A stretch of DNA of 64,000 bases from Companilactobacillus furfuricola (GCF_003946325.1 NZ_RHNT01000007.1:1-64000); one strand, 5' to 3'; counted from the first letter of the stretch, positions 8,916-19,030 are shown. Program-made: numbers and translations. The notes: generated from the letters alone by a model not told the origin.

Positions 8916-8943
8916 TTTACAAAGAATATATCAAATATATACA
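8916..8943 (+). promoter_or_regulatory. probable promoter of the ABC importer operon
   Basis: TTTACA (8916-8921), a 16-bp spacer and TATACA (8938-8943) lie about 50 bases before the first gene. No clear operator is seen around it. Confidence 0.5.
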
Positions 8944-8990
8944 TGGATTTTTTACACTAATAACCAGATTGATAAGTAGGGGGAAACATC

Positions 8991-10268
8991 GTGAATAAGA
9001 AGTTTTTTAGAAATTTATCAGTAGTTTTAAGTTTGCTTGCTTTGACATTCATATTTGCTGGATGTTCAAAGAAATCCTCGGCCAATGAGGTGACGAAGAT
9101 CACTTATTGGCACGTAAATGCTCAAACTCAAGGGGGAGCCACAGTCGACCAACTTGTGAAGAAATTCAACGACACGCACAAGAATATCAAAGTGACAGCC
9201 AAGTACAATCCTAATATGTACCAAGGCTTGATGCAGAATTTACAATCTGCTCAAGCTTCAGGCAAAGTTCCTGATATTGTTCAAGTTGGCTGGGCTTATG
9301 ATAATTACTTTGCTAGCAATTTTAAATATATGACACCAACTGATGCAGCAAAGAAGTTTGATGGTTCTAACAAGTTTATTGATACTAACTTTAATAAACG
9401 CTCGTTGTCATTTGCTAAAGATAGCACTGGCAAATTAGTCGGACTTCCTTATTCGTTAAGCACACCGGTTTTATTTATCAATAAGGATATATTAGCTAAA
9501 TACAATATCGATGAAAATTCATTACAAACTTGTGAAGGTGTTAAAGAAGCTTCTCAAAAGATCAACCAACAATCAGGTAAATATGGGCTATACATTCAAG
9601 AACCCGGTGACACATGGGCACAACAAGCATTGATGCTTAGTCATGGTGCTGATATTCAAAAGAATGGCAAAGCAACATTTGCAAGTAAGCAAGGAATTGC
9701 GGCTTACAAATATTACCAAGACATGGTCAACAGTAAATTAGCATTGCATACACCTTGGGCACAAGGGATGGATTCCTTTGTTAAAGGCGACGTAGCCATG
9801 GCTTTCACAACGATCGCCCAAGCTTCACACATTAAGAAGAGTGCTAGCTTTAACGCTGCAGCTATCGTAGCTCCACACTTTAAGGGTAGTAAGACTGTTG
9901 TTCCCGTTGGTGGATCCATGCTTTCGATCACGGCACAAGATGAGAAACAACAAAAAGCTGCTTGGGAATTTGAAAAGTTCATGTATAGCAATGATTCAAC
10001 AGTAACTTGGAGCAAAGGGACCGGATACTTACCTTCGACCAAGTCAGCTCTGAAATCAGCTGATTTTAAAGATTATGTCAAACAAAATCCAATGCTTCAA
10101 CCAGCGGTAGATACTTTGGATAATGCCATTCCTTGGACTTCGTTCCCTCAAAAAGGCTTGCAAGCTGAACAAGCTATGATCGATGCAAGGGATAAGATCT
10201 TATCTGGAAGTAATGTTAGCTCAACTTTGAAGTCAGCACAGGAAAAGATCAATGCTCAACAAAAATAA
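8991..10268 (+). CDS. ugpB: ABC transporter substrate-binding lipoprotein, UgpB-like
   Basis: A 425-residue extracellular solute-binding protein of the family 1 (UgpB/MalE) type. It has a lipoprotein signal with lipobox FAGC (Cys25), followed by a Ser/Lys linker. Motifs such as PDIVQVGWAYDNYF and GLPYSLSTPVLFINKDIL are the usual ligand-cleft segments. The start is GTG behind AGGGGG. It is the first gene of a five-gene operon. Because the last gene encodes a phosphodiesterase, glycerol-3-phosphate or glycerophosphodiesters are likelier ligands than maltodextrins, but this is inference. The stop overlaps the first permease start by 17 bases. Confidence 0.85.
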   Translation: MNKKFFRNLSVVLSLLALTFIFAGCSKKSSANEVTKITYWHVNAQTQGGATVDQLVKKFNDTHKNIKVTAKYNPNMYQGLMQNLQSAQASGKVPDIVQVGWAYDNYFASNFKYMTPTDAAKKFDGSNKFIDTNFNKRSLSFAKDSTGKLVGLPYSLSTPVLFINKDILAKYNIDENSLQTCEGVKEASQKINQQSGKYGLYIQEPGDTWAQQALMLSHGADIQKNGKATFASKQGIAAYKYYQDMVNSKLALHTPWAQGMDSFVKGDVAMAFTTIAQASHIKKSASFNAAAIVAPHFKGSKTVVPVGGSMLSITAQDEKQQKAAWEFEKFMYSNDSTVTWSKGTGYLPSTKSALKSADFKDYVKQNPMLQPAVDTLDNAIPWTSFPQKGLQAEQAMIDARDKILSGSNVSSTLKSAQEKINAQQK

Positions 10269-11136
10269 TAAAATTTTACCGTTTGTTTATTTGTTGCCAA
10301 CCGCGATCTTGCTGACAATTTTTATGATCATCCCAATCTTATATACCTTTTATTTGAGCTTTTTCGATTGGAATTTGATTGCTCCAACGAAAGAATTCGT
10401 TGGCTTGAAAAATTACATCGAAGTCTTCACTGATCCGGTGAATCAAAAGGTTATTTTGAATACGCTGATTTATATCATTTTCTTAGTGATTTTAAATTTC
10501 GTAATACCATACTTTATTTCGCTGATCGTGAAGTTCTTTATTAGTAAAATGCAAGGTACTTATAAGGTTTTATTTTTCATTCCCAGCCTCTTTTCATTAG
10601 TGGTCGGGGCAATGATTTTCACATGGATCTTAAACCCTGTTTCAGGTCCTTTGGCATACATTTTAAAAGCTATCGGTTTAACGATGCCTAATTGGTCGAA
10701 TTCAGGAATACTAGCTATTACTGTGATTTGCTTAATTACGAATTGGAAAGTCTTTGGATATAATTTCATCTTGTTATTAACTGGATTAGGTTCAATTCCA
10801 AAGAATATTATTGATGCAGCGAGAATTGACGGTATTCCTAAATGGCGTTTAGTTTGGAATGTTATTTTGCCGATGAATCGGGGCATTGCAATTTATGTTT
10901 TGATTTTAACGATCGTTCAAGGACTTCAATACGTTTTTACACCAATAAATGTCATCACGACTGGAGGACCTTATTATGGTTCCTCCAATGTGATTTACCA
11001 AACTTATTTGAATGCCTTTGTTTTATACAAAACTGGTACGTCCTCAGCCTTAGCCATCACGACATTTCTGATTTTTTTAATTTTACTTTTTCTAGAGATC
11101 AAGTTTGTCGAAAGTCGAGACAAAGATTATGTTTAA
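10252..11136 (+). CDS. ugpA: ABC transporter permease, UgpA-like
   Basis: A 294-residue membrane permease of the MalF/UgpA type with six predicted helices. The EAA loop that docks the ATPase is visible in IDAARIDGIPKWRLVWNVILP at about residues 187-207. Its start lies inside the last codons of the binding-protein gene, preceded by AGGAAAAG, so translation is coupled. It forms the channel with the second permease. Confidence 0.88.
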   Translation: MLNKNNKILPFVYLLPTAILLTIFMIIPILYTFYLSFFDWNLIAPTKEFVGLKNYIEVFTDPVNQKVILNTLIYIIFLVILNFVIPYFISLIVKFFISKMQGTYKVLFFIPSLFSLVVGAMIFTWILNPVSGPLAYILKAIGLTMPNWSNSGILAITVICLITNWKVFGYNFILLLTGLGSIPKNIIDAARIDGIPKWRLVWNVILPMNRGIAIYVLILTIVQGLQYVFTPINVITTGGPYYGSSNVIYQTYLNAFVLYKTGTSSALAITTFLIFLILLFLEIKFVESRDKDYV

Positions 11137-11947
11137 GCGAAAAGTTAACTTATGGCATGTCTTATTGATATTGATAGTTTTGATGGCGATACTACCAATA
11201 TTATTCATGATCTCTAATTCCTTTAAAACATTACAAGATTCATATTCATCAATGTTGAGTTTGATTCCTAAAAATCCTACGATCGATAACTTTTTGACGT
11301 TGAATCGTCAAGTTAATCTTTTAGGGCTGACTTGGAACACTTTTTTAATGGCTACTATTGTGACTCTGGGAAAATTACTAACGGGATTATTGACAGCGTA
11401 TGCTTTCAGAAGTTATCAGTTTAGAGGGAAAATGTTGATATATTTATTGTTTGTGGCAACGATCTTTGTGCCATTTACGATCGTAATGATCCCCAATTAT
11501 TTAGTGATCGCTAAGTTAGACTTGCTGAACAATGTTGTTGGAGTTGCATTACCACAATTGTGTGATGCGACTGGTATCATGATATTTTTGAAAACCATGG
11601 AAAAGATCCCCAACAGTTTGATCGATGCAGCACATATTGATCAAATCCCTAATCGCAAAATATTTTTTAATATTGTTATTCCAATCTTGAAACCAAGTAT
11701 TGTCAGTGTTGGAGCGATTTTCTTCATTAATTCTTGGAACGAGTATGTATGGCCAACGTTGATCTTAAAAGACAAAGGCAGTTTCACGTTGCCTTTAGCA
11801 TTACAAAATTACATTTCCAGTGAAGGTGGAACGAACTTTCCGTTGGCAATGGCGTTATCAACCATCATGATCATTTTACCTTTGCTCATATACTTGATAT
11901 TTCAAAAATACATTCTTAACAGCATTAGTAATAGTGGTTTGAAGTAA
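11129..11947 (+). CDS. ugpE: ABC transporter permease, UgpE-like
   Basis: A MalG/UgpE-type permease of 272 residues with six predicted helices and an EAA loop (IDAAHIDQIPNRKIFFNIVIP). I place the start at the ATG at 11129, which overlaps the preceding stop; a TTG at 11105 would add eight residues. The ribosome site is weak, consistent with coupling to the upstream gene. It completes the membrane domain of the importer. Confidence 0.87.
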   Translation: MFKRKVNLWHVLLILIVLMAILPILFMISNSFKTLQDSYSSMLSLIPKNPTIDNFLTLNRQVNLLGLTWNTFLMATIVTLGKLLTGLLTAYAFRSYQFRGKMLIYLLFVATIFVPFTIVMIPNYLVIAKLDLLNNVVGVALPQLCDATGIMIFLKTMEKIPNSLIDAAHIDQIPNRKIFFNIVIPILKPSIVSVGAIFFINSWNEYVWPTLILKDKGSFTLPLALQNYISSEGGTNFPLAMALSTIMIILPLLIYLIFQKYILNSISNSGLK

Positions 11948-11959
11948 GGGGTTAATCAT

Positions 11960-13054
11960 ATGGGAAAAAGTAACTCAACAATTGAATTGAAGCAAGTTTC
12001 GAAGAAATTTAAAAATTCTGATGTTATTAATAGGATGAATCTAAAAGTTCATGCTGGTGAATTTTTAGTATTGTTAGGTCCGTCTGGATGCGGTAAATCA
12101 ACAACTTTACGAATGATTGCTGGACTAGAAGACGTAACAGAAGGAAGTGTCTTGATCGATGGTCATGATCTACAGACTATGAAAAACGATGGTAAAGCGA
12201 TTGCCATGGTTTTTCAAGATTATGCGCTTTATCCGAATATGACGGTTTATCAAAATTTAGAATATGCTCTGAAAGTTCATAAAGTTGATAAACAAGTTAG
12301 AAAGCAACGTATTGATCAAGTCATGGATACCTTGAATTTAGCTGATTATGCAGACAGATTACCTTCGCAATTATCGGGTGGTCAAAAACAACGGGTTGCT
12401 GTCGGCCGAGGGATGGTTAAGAAAAGCAAGATTTTTTTGCTAGATGAACCACTGTCTAATATTGACGTACAACTTCGGGAGAAAGCTCGTGATGAATTAC
12501 AAAAGTTACACGAAATTGATCAACAGACTATCGTCTACGTTACTCATGATCAGCTAGAAGCTATGGCATTAGGAGATCGAATTGCAGTCATGAATGAAGG
12601 TATTATTCAAATGATCGATACTCCTGACAATATTTACAATCAACCAGCTAATTTATTCGTCGCGAGATTTATTGGAACACCGCAAATCAACATTATTGAA
12701 GTAGTCTTGCAAAATGGGGAAATGTATTTGAACGATCATCCGCTCTTAAAGGTTATGGGTCATGGTGAATTAGCACAACAAAAGTATTATTTAGGTATTC
12801 GTCCTGAAAATATCAAATGTTCGATGACACCAAAGGGAGATTATAGCTTGCCAGCAAAAATTGATAGCATCGTTGATTATGGTCGTTTCATCCAATTGAG
12901 CTTGAAGTTGGCCAATGGTTGTTTGATCAAGTCAATCGTTAACAGCTGTGATTTTACCGAAGATGATCAGATCTATATTGATTTTGTCGAGAGCGATACC
13001 GTTTTGTTCGATCACTCAACCGAAAAAAATTTATATTGGGGAAAACATGAATAA
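11960..13054 (+). CDS. ugpC: ABC transporter ATP-binding protein, UgpC/MsmX-like
   Basis: A 364-residue ATPase of the MalK/UgpC/MsmK type. It has Walker A GPSGCGKST near residue 40, signature LSGGQKQRVAVGR, Walker B IFLLDEPLSNID, switch VTHDQ, and a C-terminal regulatory TOBE-like domain (about residues 240-364) containing the typical LGIRPENI. It energises sugar or polyol-phosphate import. The gene follows the second permease by 12 bases and overlaps the phosphodiesterase by 8 bases. Such ATPases sometimes serve several importers. Confidence 0.88.
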   Translation: MGKSNSTIELKQVSKKFKNSDVINRMNLKVHAGEFLVLLGPSGCGKSTTLRMIAGLEDVTEGSVLIDGHDLQTMKNDGKAIAMVFQDYALYPNMTVYQNLEYALKVHKVDKQVRKQRIDQVMDTLNLADYADRLPSQLSGGQKQRVAVGRGMVKKSKIFLLDEPLSNIDVQLREKARDELQKLHEIDQQTIVYVTHDQLEAMALGDRIAVMNEGIIQMIDTPDNIYNQPANLFVARFIGTPQINIIEVVLQNGEMYLNDHPLLKVMGHGELAQQKYYLGIRPENIKCSMTPKGDYSLPAKIDSIVDYGRFIQLSLKLANGCLIKSIVNSCDFTEDDQIYIDFVESDTVLFDHSTEKNLYWGKHE

Positions 13055-13886
13055 ATTTAAGATTATTCAAATAACGGATACGCATTTGACTCCAGAAGGA
13101 CATCAAGCTGCTAATCATCAAAAGATTGATCCGTTTTTGAAATTGAATAGCATTTTTATGGATGTTTCAAAAATGTCTGAAAAACCGGACATGATTGTGA
13201 TTACGGGTGATTTGATCCATGAGGGGGTCACCAAAGATTATTCTAAACTTGCTCGTTTGATTAGTCAGCAAATGGATAAATTACAAATATCGATCAATGT
13301 TATTTTAGGAAATCATGATCGGACAACAGCTTTTTACCAAGGATATTTGGAACAGCCCGAGCAAGCAAAATATTATTACTTGGTATCAGGCAAGGATCTC
13401 AACTTTTATTTCCTTGACAGTAAGTTTTACGATTACGAGCAAGGATATCTTGGTCAGGAACAATTGACCTGGTTGCGGGACAATTTGGAAGATGAGCCTT
13501 TGAAGAAGTCGATTATCTTCTTGCACCATCCGGTCGCAGGGCCATCGATCCAACATATGCAGTATAGTGTTTTACAAGAAGGTCAAGAATTAATGGAAGT
13601 GATCAAAGATAGCCCAGTAATGGCGGTATTTTCGGGTCACATCCATTTCTCAACGACTTTTACGAAAAACAATATTTTATTCCACACTACAGACTCTAGT
13701 GCCTATCACATCAACTGCGATGACCACCATAAGCATTTGATTTATGATGCTACCAACTATGACATTATTACCATCGAAGATGATAACATCGGAGTTGAGA
13801 CTCGTTGTTTACTTGCAGGACAAGATGTGATCAACCACGTCGACGTTGCAGACACGGGATTTGTAGATCCGGGAATTTTTCAATAA
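13047..13886 (+). CDS. calcineurin-like metallophosphoesterase (CpdA/GpdQ type)
   Basis: A 279-residue cytosolic metallophosphoesterase with the dimetal motifs in order: DTH near the N-terminus, GDLIHEG, GNHD, and then HHP and GHIH. This set is shared by cyclic-nucleotide phosphodiesterase CpdA and by glycerophosphodiesterase GpdQ. As the last gene of a Ugp-like operon, overlapping ugpC by eight bases, hydrolysis of an imported glycerophosphodiester to glycerol-3-phosphate and an alcohol fits best. The start is the ATG behind GGGGAAAAC. A strong terminator follows directly. Confidence 0.8.
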   Translation: MNKFKIIQITDTHLTPEGHQAANHQKIDPFLKLNSIFMDVSKMSEKPDMIVITGDLIHEGVTKDYSKLARLISQQMDKLQISINVILGNHDRTTAFYQGYLEQPEQAKYYYLVSGKDLNFYFLDSKFYDYEQGYLGQEQLTWLRDNLEDEPLKKSIIFLHHPVAGPSIQHMQYSVLQEGQELMEVIKDSPVMAVFSGHIHFSTTFTKNNILFHTTDSSAYHINCDDHHKHLIYDATNYDIITIEDDNIGVETRCLLAGQDVINHVDVADTGFVDPGIFQ

Positions 13887-13931
13887 AAAAAGTGCAATTT
13901 AACATTTCAAACGTTAAATTGCACTTTTTTT
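13885..13931 (+). terminator. intrinsic terminator of the Ugp-like operon
   Basis: GTGCAATTTAAC pairs with GTTAAATTGCAC, flanked by A7 and T7, so it can act on both strands. It also lies at the 3' side of the antiporter pseudogene coming from the right. Confidence 0.9.
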
Positions 13932-13958
13932 GAATAGTTCAAAGTTGTGTATGATTAA

Positions 13959-15397
13959 TTAATCTAATTCAAATTTTTTCTCGTGGCGTCTGATCATTGG
14001 CATGATGAATCCTAGGCCGAATAAGACGATCACTGTGATGATATTTAATAATAGTTGGTGATCAAAAGCTTTAGTACCAAAGTCGGCTTCCTGAGGGATA
14101 AATCCTAATGTAGCACAGACGAAGGTGAAAGCTAGGCACCAACCACCAACGAGTAAAGCACCTTTTTTGCTGTTGATGAAGGTGTAGTCTGATTTGAACT
14201 TGTTTTGTTGCCAACGGACACAAATGAAGGCGAAGAAGACCCAACAAGTTTTGTATGGTGAGATGATCCCATTGATGTTAAGTAGCCAGTTGTAAATGGT
14301 GTTAATGTTAGGCAATGTTCCGGTCAATAAGAGTAGGAACAAACTTAATCCGGAAGTCATCATGTATGAATGAATAGGCCGACCATTTTTATTTTTCTTC
14401 GTCATCCATTTAGGCATGAAATTATCAGCCACATCACCAGCAAAGACACGACTGGAAGCATCTAGTAAGACGGCTAATTGAGCCATCATAAAGATTGCTT
14501 GAACGACGGCGAAGATATACATCAACAATTTACCTAGTCCTAAACTTTGACCTAGTAAACTAAAGGCATAGTATGGACCGTTCATCTTAAAGTCATGTGG
14601 AATGTGGTTAGCATTAAAGAACATGGCTAAGGCTAGCGTTCCAAAGATGGTCAAAAATGCCGTCATCAAGGCTAATAGCCACATTGCCTTAGGAAATTCA
14701 TGCTTGGGATCAGGCATTTGAACGATATATGGGGCGGCTAATTCTGCACCAGACATGGCAAAGATCAGTAATCCAGTCGTTGAGAAGTACTTCAAGCTAA
14801 AGTTCGGCATGAAAGAACTCCAATTGAAGGGCGCGTAGCGATCGGTGCGCCATTCATAACTGCATAGCCAGCAAGCAGTACAAAGAGAACAGACATGATA
14901 AACATGGCGCCACCACCGATCAGTGACAATATTTCTAATGAATTTTTAAAGACGTTCTCTAACAAAATAAAAATAAGAATAATAGCAAAAGTTAGCATTC
15001 CGAACCAAAACGTCGACATTTTTTTATCTAAGGTATTGTTTCCTAGAAACATCCAACTAAATGAAACGATAACTGAGTTGGAAACATCAACAATGTAGGG
15101 CACACTTTGGACCCAATACATCCATGAAGTCCAATATCCTAAGGTGTCGTTACTACTACGGCGGACCCAGGAAGCGAGACCACCACTTTGATTATCAAAA
15201 GTCAGACTCATTTGACTAACGATCAGTTCATAAGGAATGACGTAGGCAAATAACAGGAAGATCCATGATATCACTACTGACAAACCTTGATTTTGGAATG
15301 GATAAAAAATATTTTCAAAACTAATAATGGTAACAAAGTCGATCAGCGCAATTACTGGCCAACTTAAATAATGCCGTTTAGGCTCTAAAGTCTCCAA
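13959..15397 (-). pseudogene. APC-family amino acid antiporter, frameshifted by a 2-bp insertion
   Basis: Two frames join to an antiporter of about 480 residues with 12 helices, of the APC type resembling glutamate:GABA and amino acid:amine exchangers. The first part starts at a TTG (15397) behind GGGGGAAAG and reads to NGAPIAT; the second picks up as PFNWSSFMPNF near 14,830. The sequence reads ACGCGCCC where ACGCCC would keep the frame, so an extra CG is the likely lesion. It lies divergent to an ornithine-type decarboxylase, the usual partner of such an exchanger in acid-resistance and polyamine systems. If the sequence is right, the exchange system has lost its transporter. Confidence 0.82.
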
Positions 15398-15645
15398 TTT
15401 TACTTTCCCCCGAAATATATATAAATCTATTTAAAGTAAAATTAGTAATTGGGAGGTTTTAGTGTCAGCAAAGAACTATTGATTTTCACTTGTGTACTAC
15501 CTCGATAGATATATATATAATCAAAACTGTAGCGTTTTTCATAATAATAAATTTAATTGTGAAATTATCACTCCAATATTGTAGGGAATAACGGTCAATA
15601 ATGAAAGTTATTTTTGAAATTAATCAAAGAAAATGGGAGAAAATC

Positions 15646-17739
15646 ATGAATTTTCTGAAAATTGCCATCACAGATGATGTGAAAGAATTTGTTCCGAGTC
15701 AATGGGACGTGCTTCCGTTCAGCCAAGATGTTCCACCATCAAGCCTTGCTGCTATCGTGTTGAGGCAGCTTGACCAAGCTAATATTTCGGCGGCTGAAGA
15801 TATCCAAAAGACTTCAGGACTGGGCATTCCCATTATTACGGTTTCTGAAAACGACTCAGTAGATCATGTAAAACGATCAATAACTGAAAAGATTGAAAAA
15901 TATCAACGGGAAATGGTACCGGGCTTTTTAACGGATTTGATCGATTTTGCTCAAAAGCACCCGATCAGTTTTACTACGCCGGGTCACCACAACGGTCAAT
16001 ACTTTTACTTGCATCCAGCCGGTGTTGTTTTTAACCATTTTTTTGGCAAGAATTTAATGTTCGCTGACACCAGTGATACAGTTGCACAACTGGGGGATAC
16101 GATGACCCATGAAGGAACACCCTTAACAGCTGAGCAAAAAGCTGCAAAAACTTATCATGCCGATAAAGTCTATTTTTGTACGAATGGCACAACTAGTGCT
16201 AATTCGATCTGTGCCAGTGCCTTGTTGACCGAAGACGATTTAGTTTTATTCGATCGTAACAATCACAAGTCGTTGTATAACAGTGCCTTAGTCATGTCTG
16301 GTGCGAAACCAGTTTACGTGCCAACTGACCGTAATCCGTTAGGGTTGATCGGTGAAATGGATCCCGACTTTTTAAACGAGAATGTCATTAGTCAAGAAAT
16401 CGCTAAGGTCGATCCCGAAAAAGCTCAAGCAAAGCGACCATTCCGTCTGGCGGTTTTACAGCTAGAAACATACGACGGGGTGTTTTATGATGCCAAGTGG
16501 CTGATCGATCGGATCGGCCAACTTTGCGACTACATTTTGTTTGACTGTGCTTGGGGTGGGTTTGAACAATTTGTGCCGATTATGAAACATTTGTCGCCGT
16601 TGTCATACGAGTACGGACCAGATGATCCCGGAATCTTAGTTACCCAATCGTTGCATAAACAACAAGCCGGTTTGGCACAAACGTCGCAGATCTTGAAAAA
16701 GAACGCTCACCTCAAGGGTCAAAAACGTTATGTGGACCATAAGCATTTCAATAATGCTTACTTGAAATTCGTCACTTCGAGTTATTCTTATCCGATCTAT
16801 GCTTCACTGACTGTCAATGCTTACGTTACATCAGGTCAGGGGAATATAAATTGGTGGGACAAGACGTTACGGATGGGGATCGAATTCAGAAAACAGCTAC
16901 TGAAGCGATCACAGTTATTCAAACCGTTAGTTCCAACCGATTTTTCAGAAATATCGACGGATGATTTAGCTAATAATAGTAAGTATTGGCTGCTTGATCA
17001 TAACGAACAATGGTTAGGTTTCAATAAAATGGCTCCAGGACAAGCTATGTTTGATCCTTTGAAAATCACGATCATGACCCCTGGGATCGATATCAAACAT
17101 CAACGATATGAAAAAAATGGTATCCCCGGTCCGATCGTCGCTGAGTTTTTAATGGAGCAAGAGATCATCCGAGCCAAAGACGACCTCAATTCCTTGCTTT
17201 TCTTATTGACGCCCGGAGACTCGCAGGCAGAGATGGACCAATTGTTGCAGACGTTGCTAAAGTTTGAGGATCATTATTTACATGATGATCAACTAGTTGA
17301 CGTTTTACCAGAATTAGTTAAGGTTCACCCCAAGCGCTATGAAGGGTATACTTTAAAACAGTTGTGCCAAGAAATGCATCAATATTATGCTGACAATCAG
17401 ACTTTTACCTTGCAAAAACAGCTTTTTGAAAAAGCCGACATGCAATCATATGAGATGACTCCAAAACAAGCTGACACTAAGTTCATGCGCAATCAAAGCA
17501 AATTGATCGATTTGGATGATATTGTCGGACAAATAGCGATGGAAGGAGCCCTTCCTTATCCACCAGGAGTCTTCATCATTGCTCCCGGCGAAAAGTGGCA
17601 GTCGATCGATCAAAAATATTTTAAAGTCTTAGTCGGTGCCATCAAACGTTTCCCTGGATTCGTCCCAGAGATCCAAGGAGTATATTGGCAAACAGATAAT
17701 GAAGGAAACATTTCAGTTCAAGCAGAAGTTTCAAAATAA
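15646..17739 (+). CDS. Orn/Lys/Arg-type amino acid decarboxylase, ornithine decarboxylase-like
   Basis: A 697-residue fold-type I PLP decarboxylase with an N-terminal wing domain, the PLP domain with lysine 338 in SLHKQQAG, and a C-terminal domain with YPPGVFIIAPGEKW. It aligns by eye with the inducible ornithine decarboxylase of Lactobacillus 30a (shared FDRNNHKS, DHKHFNN, TPGI). It would make putrescine from ornithine, consuming a proton. Lysine or arginine remain possible substrates. The ATG at 15646 is chosen for GGGAGAAAATC. The divergent antiporter is the natural exchanger; the YnbB-like gene follows by 15 bases. Confidence 0.87.
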   Translation: MNFLKIAITDDVKEFVPSQWDVLPFSQDVPPSSLAAIVLRQLDQANISAAEDIQKTSGLGIPIITVSENDSVDHVKRSITEKIEKYQREMVPGFLTDLIDFAQKHPISFTTPGHHNGQYFYLHPAGVVFNHFFGKNLMFADTSDTVAQLGDTMTHEGTPLTAEQKAAKTYHADKVYFCTNGTTSANSICASALLTEDDLVLFDRNNHKSLYNSALVMSGAKPVYVPTDRNPLGLIGEMDPDFLNENVISQEIAKVDPEKAQAKRPFRLAVLQLETYDGVFYDAKWLIDRIGQLCDYILFDCAWGGFEQFVPIMKHLSPLSYEYGPDDPGILVTQSLHKQQAGLAQTSQILKKNAHLKGQKRYVDHKHFNNAYLKFVTSSYSYPIYASLTVNAYVTSGQGNINWWDKTLRMGIEFRKQLLKRSQLFKPLVPTDFSEISTDDLANNSKYWLLDHNEQWLGFNKMAPGQAMFDPLKITIMTPGIDIKHQRYEKNGIPGPIVAEFLMEQEIIRAKDDLNSLLFLLTPGDSQAEMDQLLQTLLKFEDHYLHDDQLVDVLPELVKVHPKRYEGYTLKQLCQEMHQYYADNQTFTLQKQLFEKADMQSYEMTPKQADTKFMRNQSKLIDLDDIVGQIAMEGALPYPPGVFIIAPGEKWQSIDQKYFKVLVGAIKRFPGFVPEIQGVYWQTDNEGNISVQAEVSK

Positions 17740-17754
17740 GAGGGGGAATTGTAC

Positions 17755-19020
17755 ATGGCCTTGTCATGGAAAGAAAACTTACCAAAGGAATTAAGTCAAA
17801 AAGTAGCTAAAGTTGAAAAAATGATCCAACCAAAAATCGATGAGATCGACGAACAAGTTTTATATACTCAACAACGAGTCTTAGATTTATTTAGAGAAAA
17901 CCAAGTTGGTGAAGAAGATCTAGTTTCTTCAACCGGATACGGGTATGACGATATCGGTCGTGATAAGATCGAAAAAATTTACGCCGGATACTTCAAAACT
18001 GACGACGCTTTAGTCCGTCCCCAATTTGCATCGGGGACCCATGCCATTTCGACAGCTTTGTTCAGTATGTTGCGACCAGACGATACTTTGTATTATTTAA
18101 CGGGCACACCTTACGACACGATCCAAGAAGTAATCGGTATTGCTGGAAACAACCAAGGAACGATGGCTGACTATGGCATTAAATTTCGAACTGACGAATT
18201 AAAAGAAGACGGTTCTGTTGATTATGAAGCTGCTAAAAAGACACTGACAGAAGACAAATCGATCAAAGTAGTAGCCATTCAAAGATCGCGTGGATATGCA
18301 GTCCGCGACAGTTTCACCGTCGAGAAAATCGTTGAAATGATCAAGTTTGTTAAAGATATAAATCCTAACATCAACATTTTTGTTGATAACTGTTACGGTG
18401 AATTTTCTGAAATGGAAGAACCTACTTTTTATGGAGCCGACATCATGGCCGGTTCGCTCTACAAAAATGCCGGTGCGGGTATCGTCAAGAGTGGCGCATA
18501 CATCGTGGGAAGATCTGATTTGATCGATGGCGCAGGTTCTAGACTGACCGTTCCTGGTGCTGGTAAAGGGGAAGGAGCAACTTGGGGTTATATGCGTGAC
18601 TTTTACCAAGGATTCTTCTTAGCTCCCCACACTACTGGTGAAGCGCTAAAAGGCACAGTCTTTACAGCTGCATTATGTGAAGAAATGGGGATGACTGTTT
18701 CTCCAAAATGGGATGCCCCTAGAACTGATATCGTCCAAACAGTCAACTTTGGCAAACCAGATCCTATGATCAAGTTTTGTGCTGCCATTCAGCACTATTC
18801 ACCGATGAATTCTTTTGTAGATCCGATCCCAAGTCATCAAGATGGTTACGAGGATGAAGTGATCATGGCTTCAGGAAGTTTTACCGAAGGATCCACGATC
18901 GAACTATCATCTGATGGTCCGATCAGACCACCTTATTCACTCTACATCCAAGGCGGACTCTCTTATGCTCATGTAAAAATTGCGATAACTAGAGCAGTCA
19001 ACGATACTTTCTACAAGTAA
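17755..19020 (+). CDS. YnbB-type PLP enzyme (methionine gamma-lyase / aluminium-resistance family)
   Basis: A 421-residue PLP-dependent protein of the cystathionine-lyase superfamily branch annotated as methionine gamma-lyase or aluminium resistance protein. The PLP lysine is Lys237 in GSLYKNAGAG. FASGTHAI and VDNCYGEF are typical for the branch. In many Firmicutes this gene sits near glnRA; here it follows the decarboxylase by 15 bases with a good ribosome site (AGGGGG, ATG at 17755), suggesting co-expression. Its real reaction is poorly known, so the role beside polyamine formation is open. Confidence 0.8.
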   Translation: MALSWKENLPKELSQKVAKVEKMIQPKIDEIDEQVLYTQQRVLDLFRENQVGEEDLVSSTGYGYDDIGRDKIEKIYAGYFKTDDALVRPQFASGTHAISTALFSMLRPDDTLYYLTGTPYDTIQEVIGIAGNNQGTMADYGIKFRTDELKEDGSVDYEAAKKTLTEDKSIKVVAIQRSRGYAVRDSFTVEKIVEMIKFVKDINPNINIFVDNCYGEFSEMEEPTFYGADIMAGSLYKNAGAGIVKSGAYIVGRSDLIDGAGSRLTVPGAGKGEGATWGYMRDFYQGFFLAPHTTGEALKGTVFTAALCEEMGMTVSPKWDAPRTDIVQTVNFGKPDPMIKFCAAIQHYSPMNSFVDPIPSHQDGYEDEVIMASGSFTEGSTIELSSDGPIRPPYSLYIQGGLSYAHVKIAITRAVNDTFYK

Positions 19021-19030
19021 ATAAGCAAGC

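Noticed and set aside
18199-18788. Minus-strand frames inside the YnbB-like gene
   Set aside because: They are shadows of a well-supported gene without start signals.
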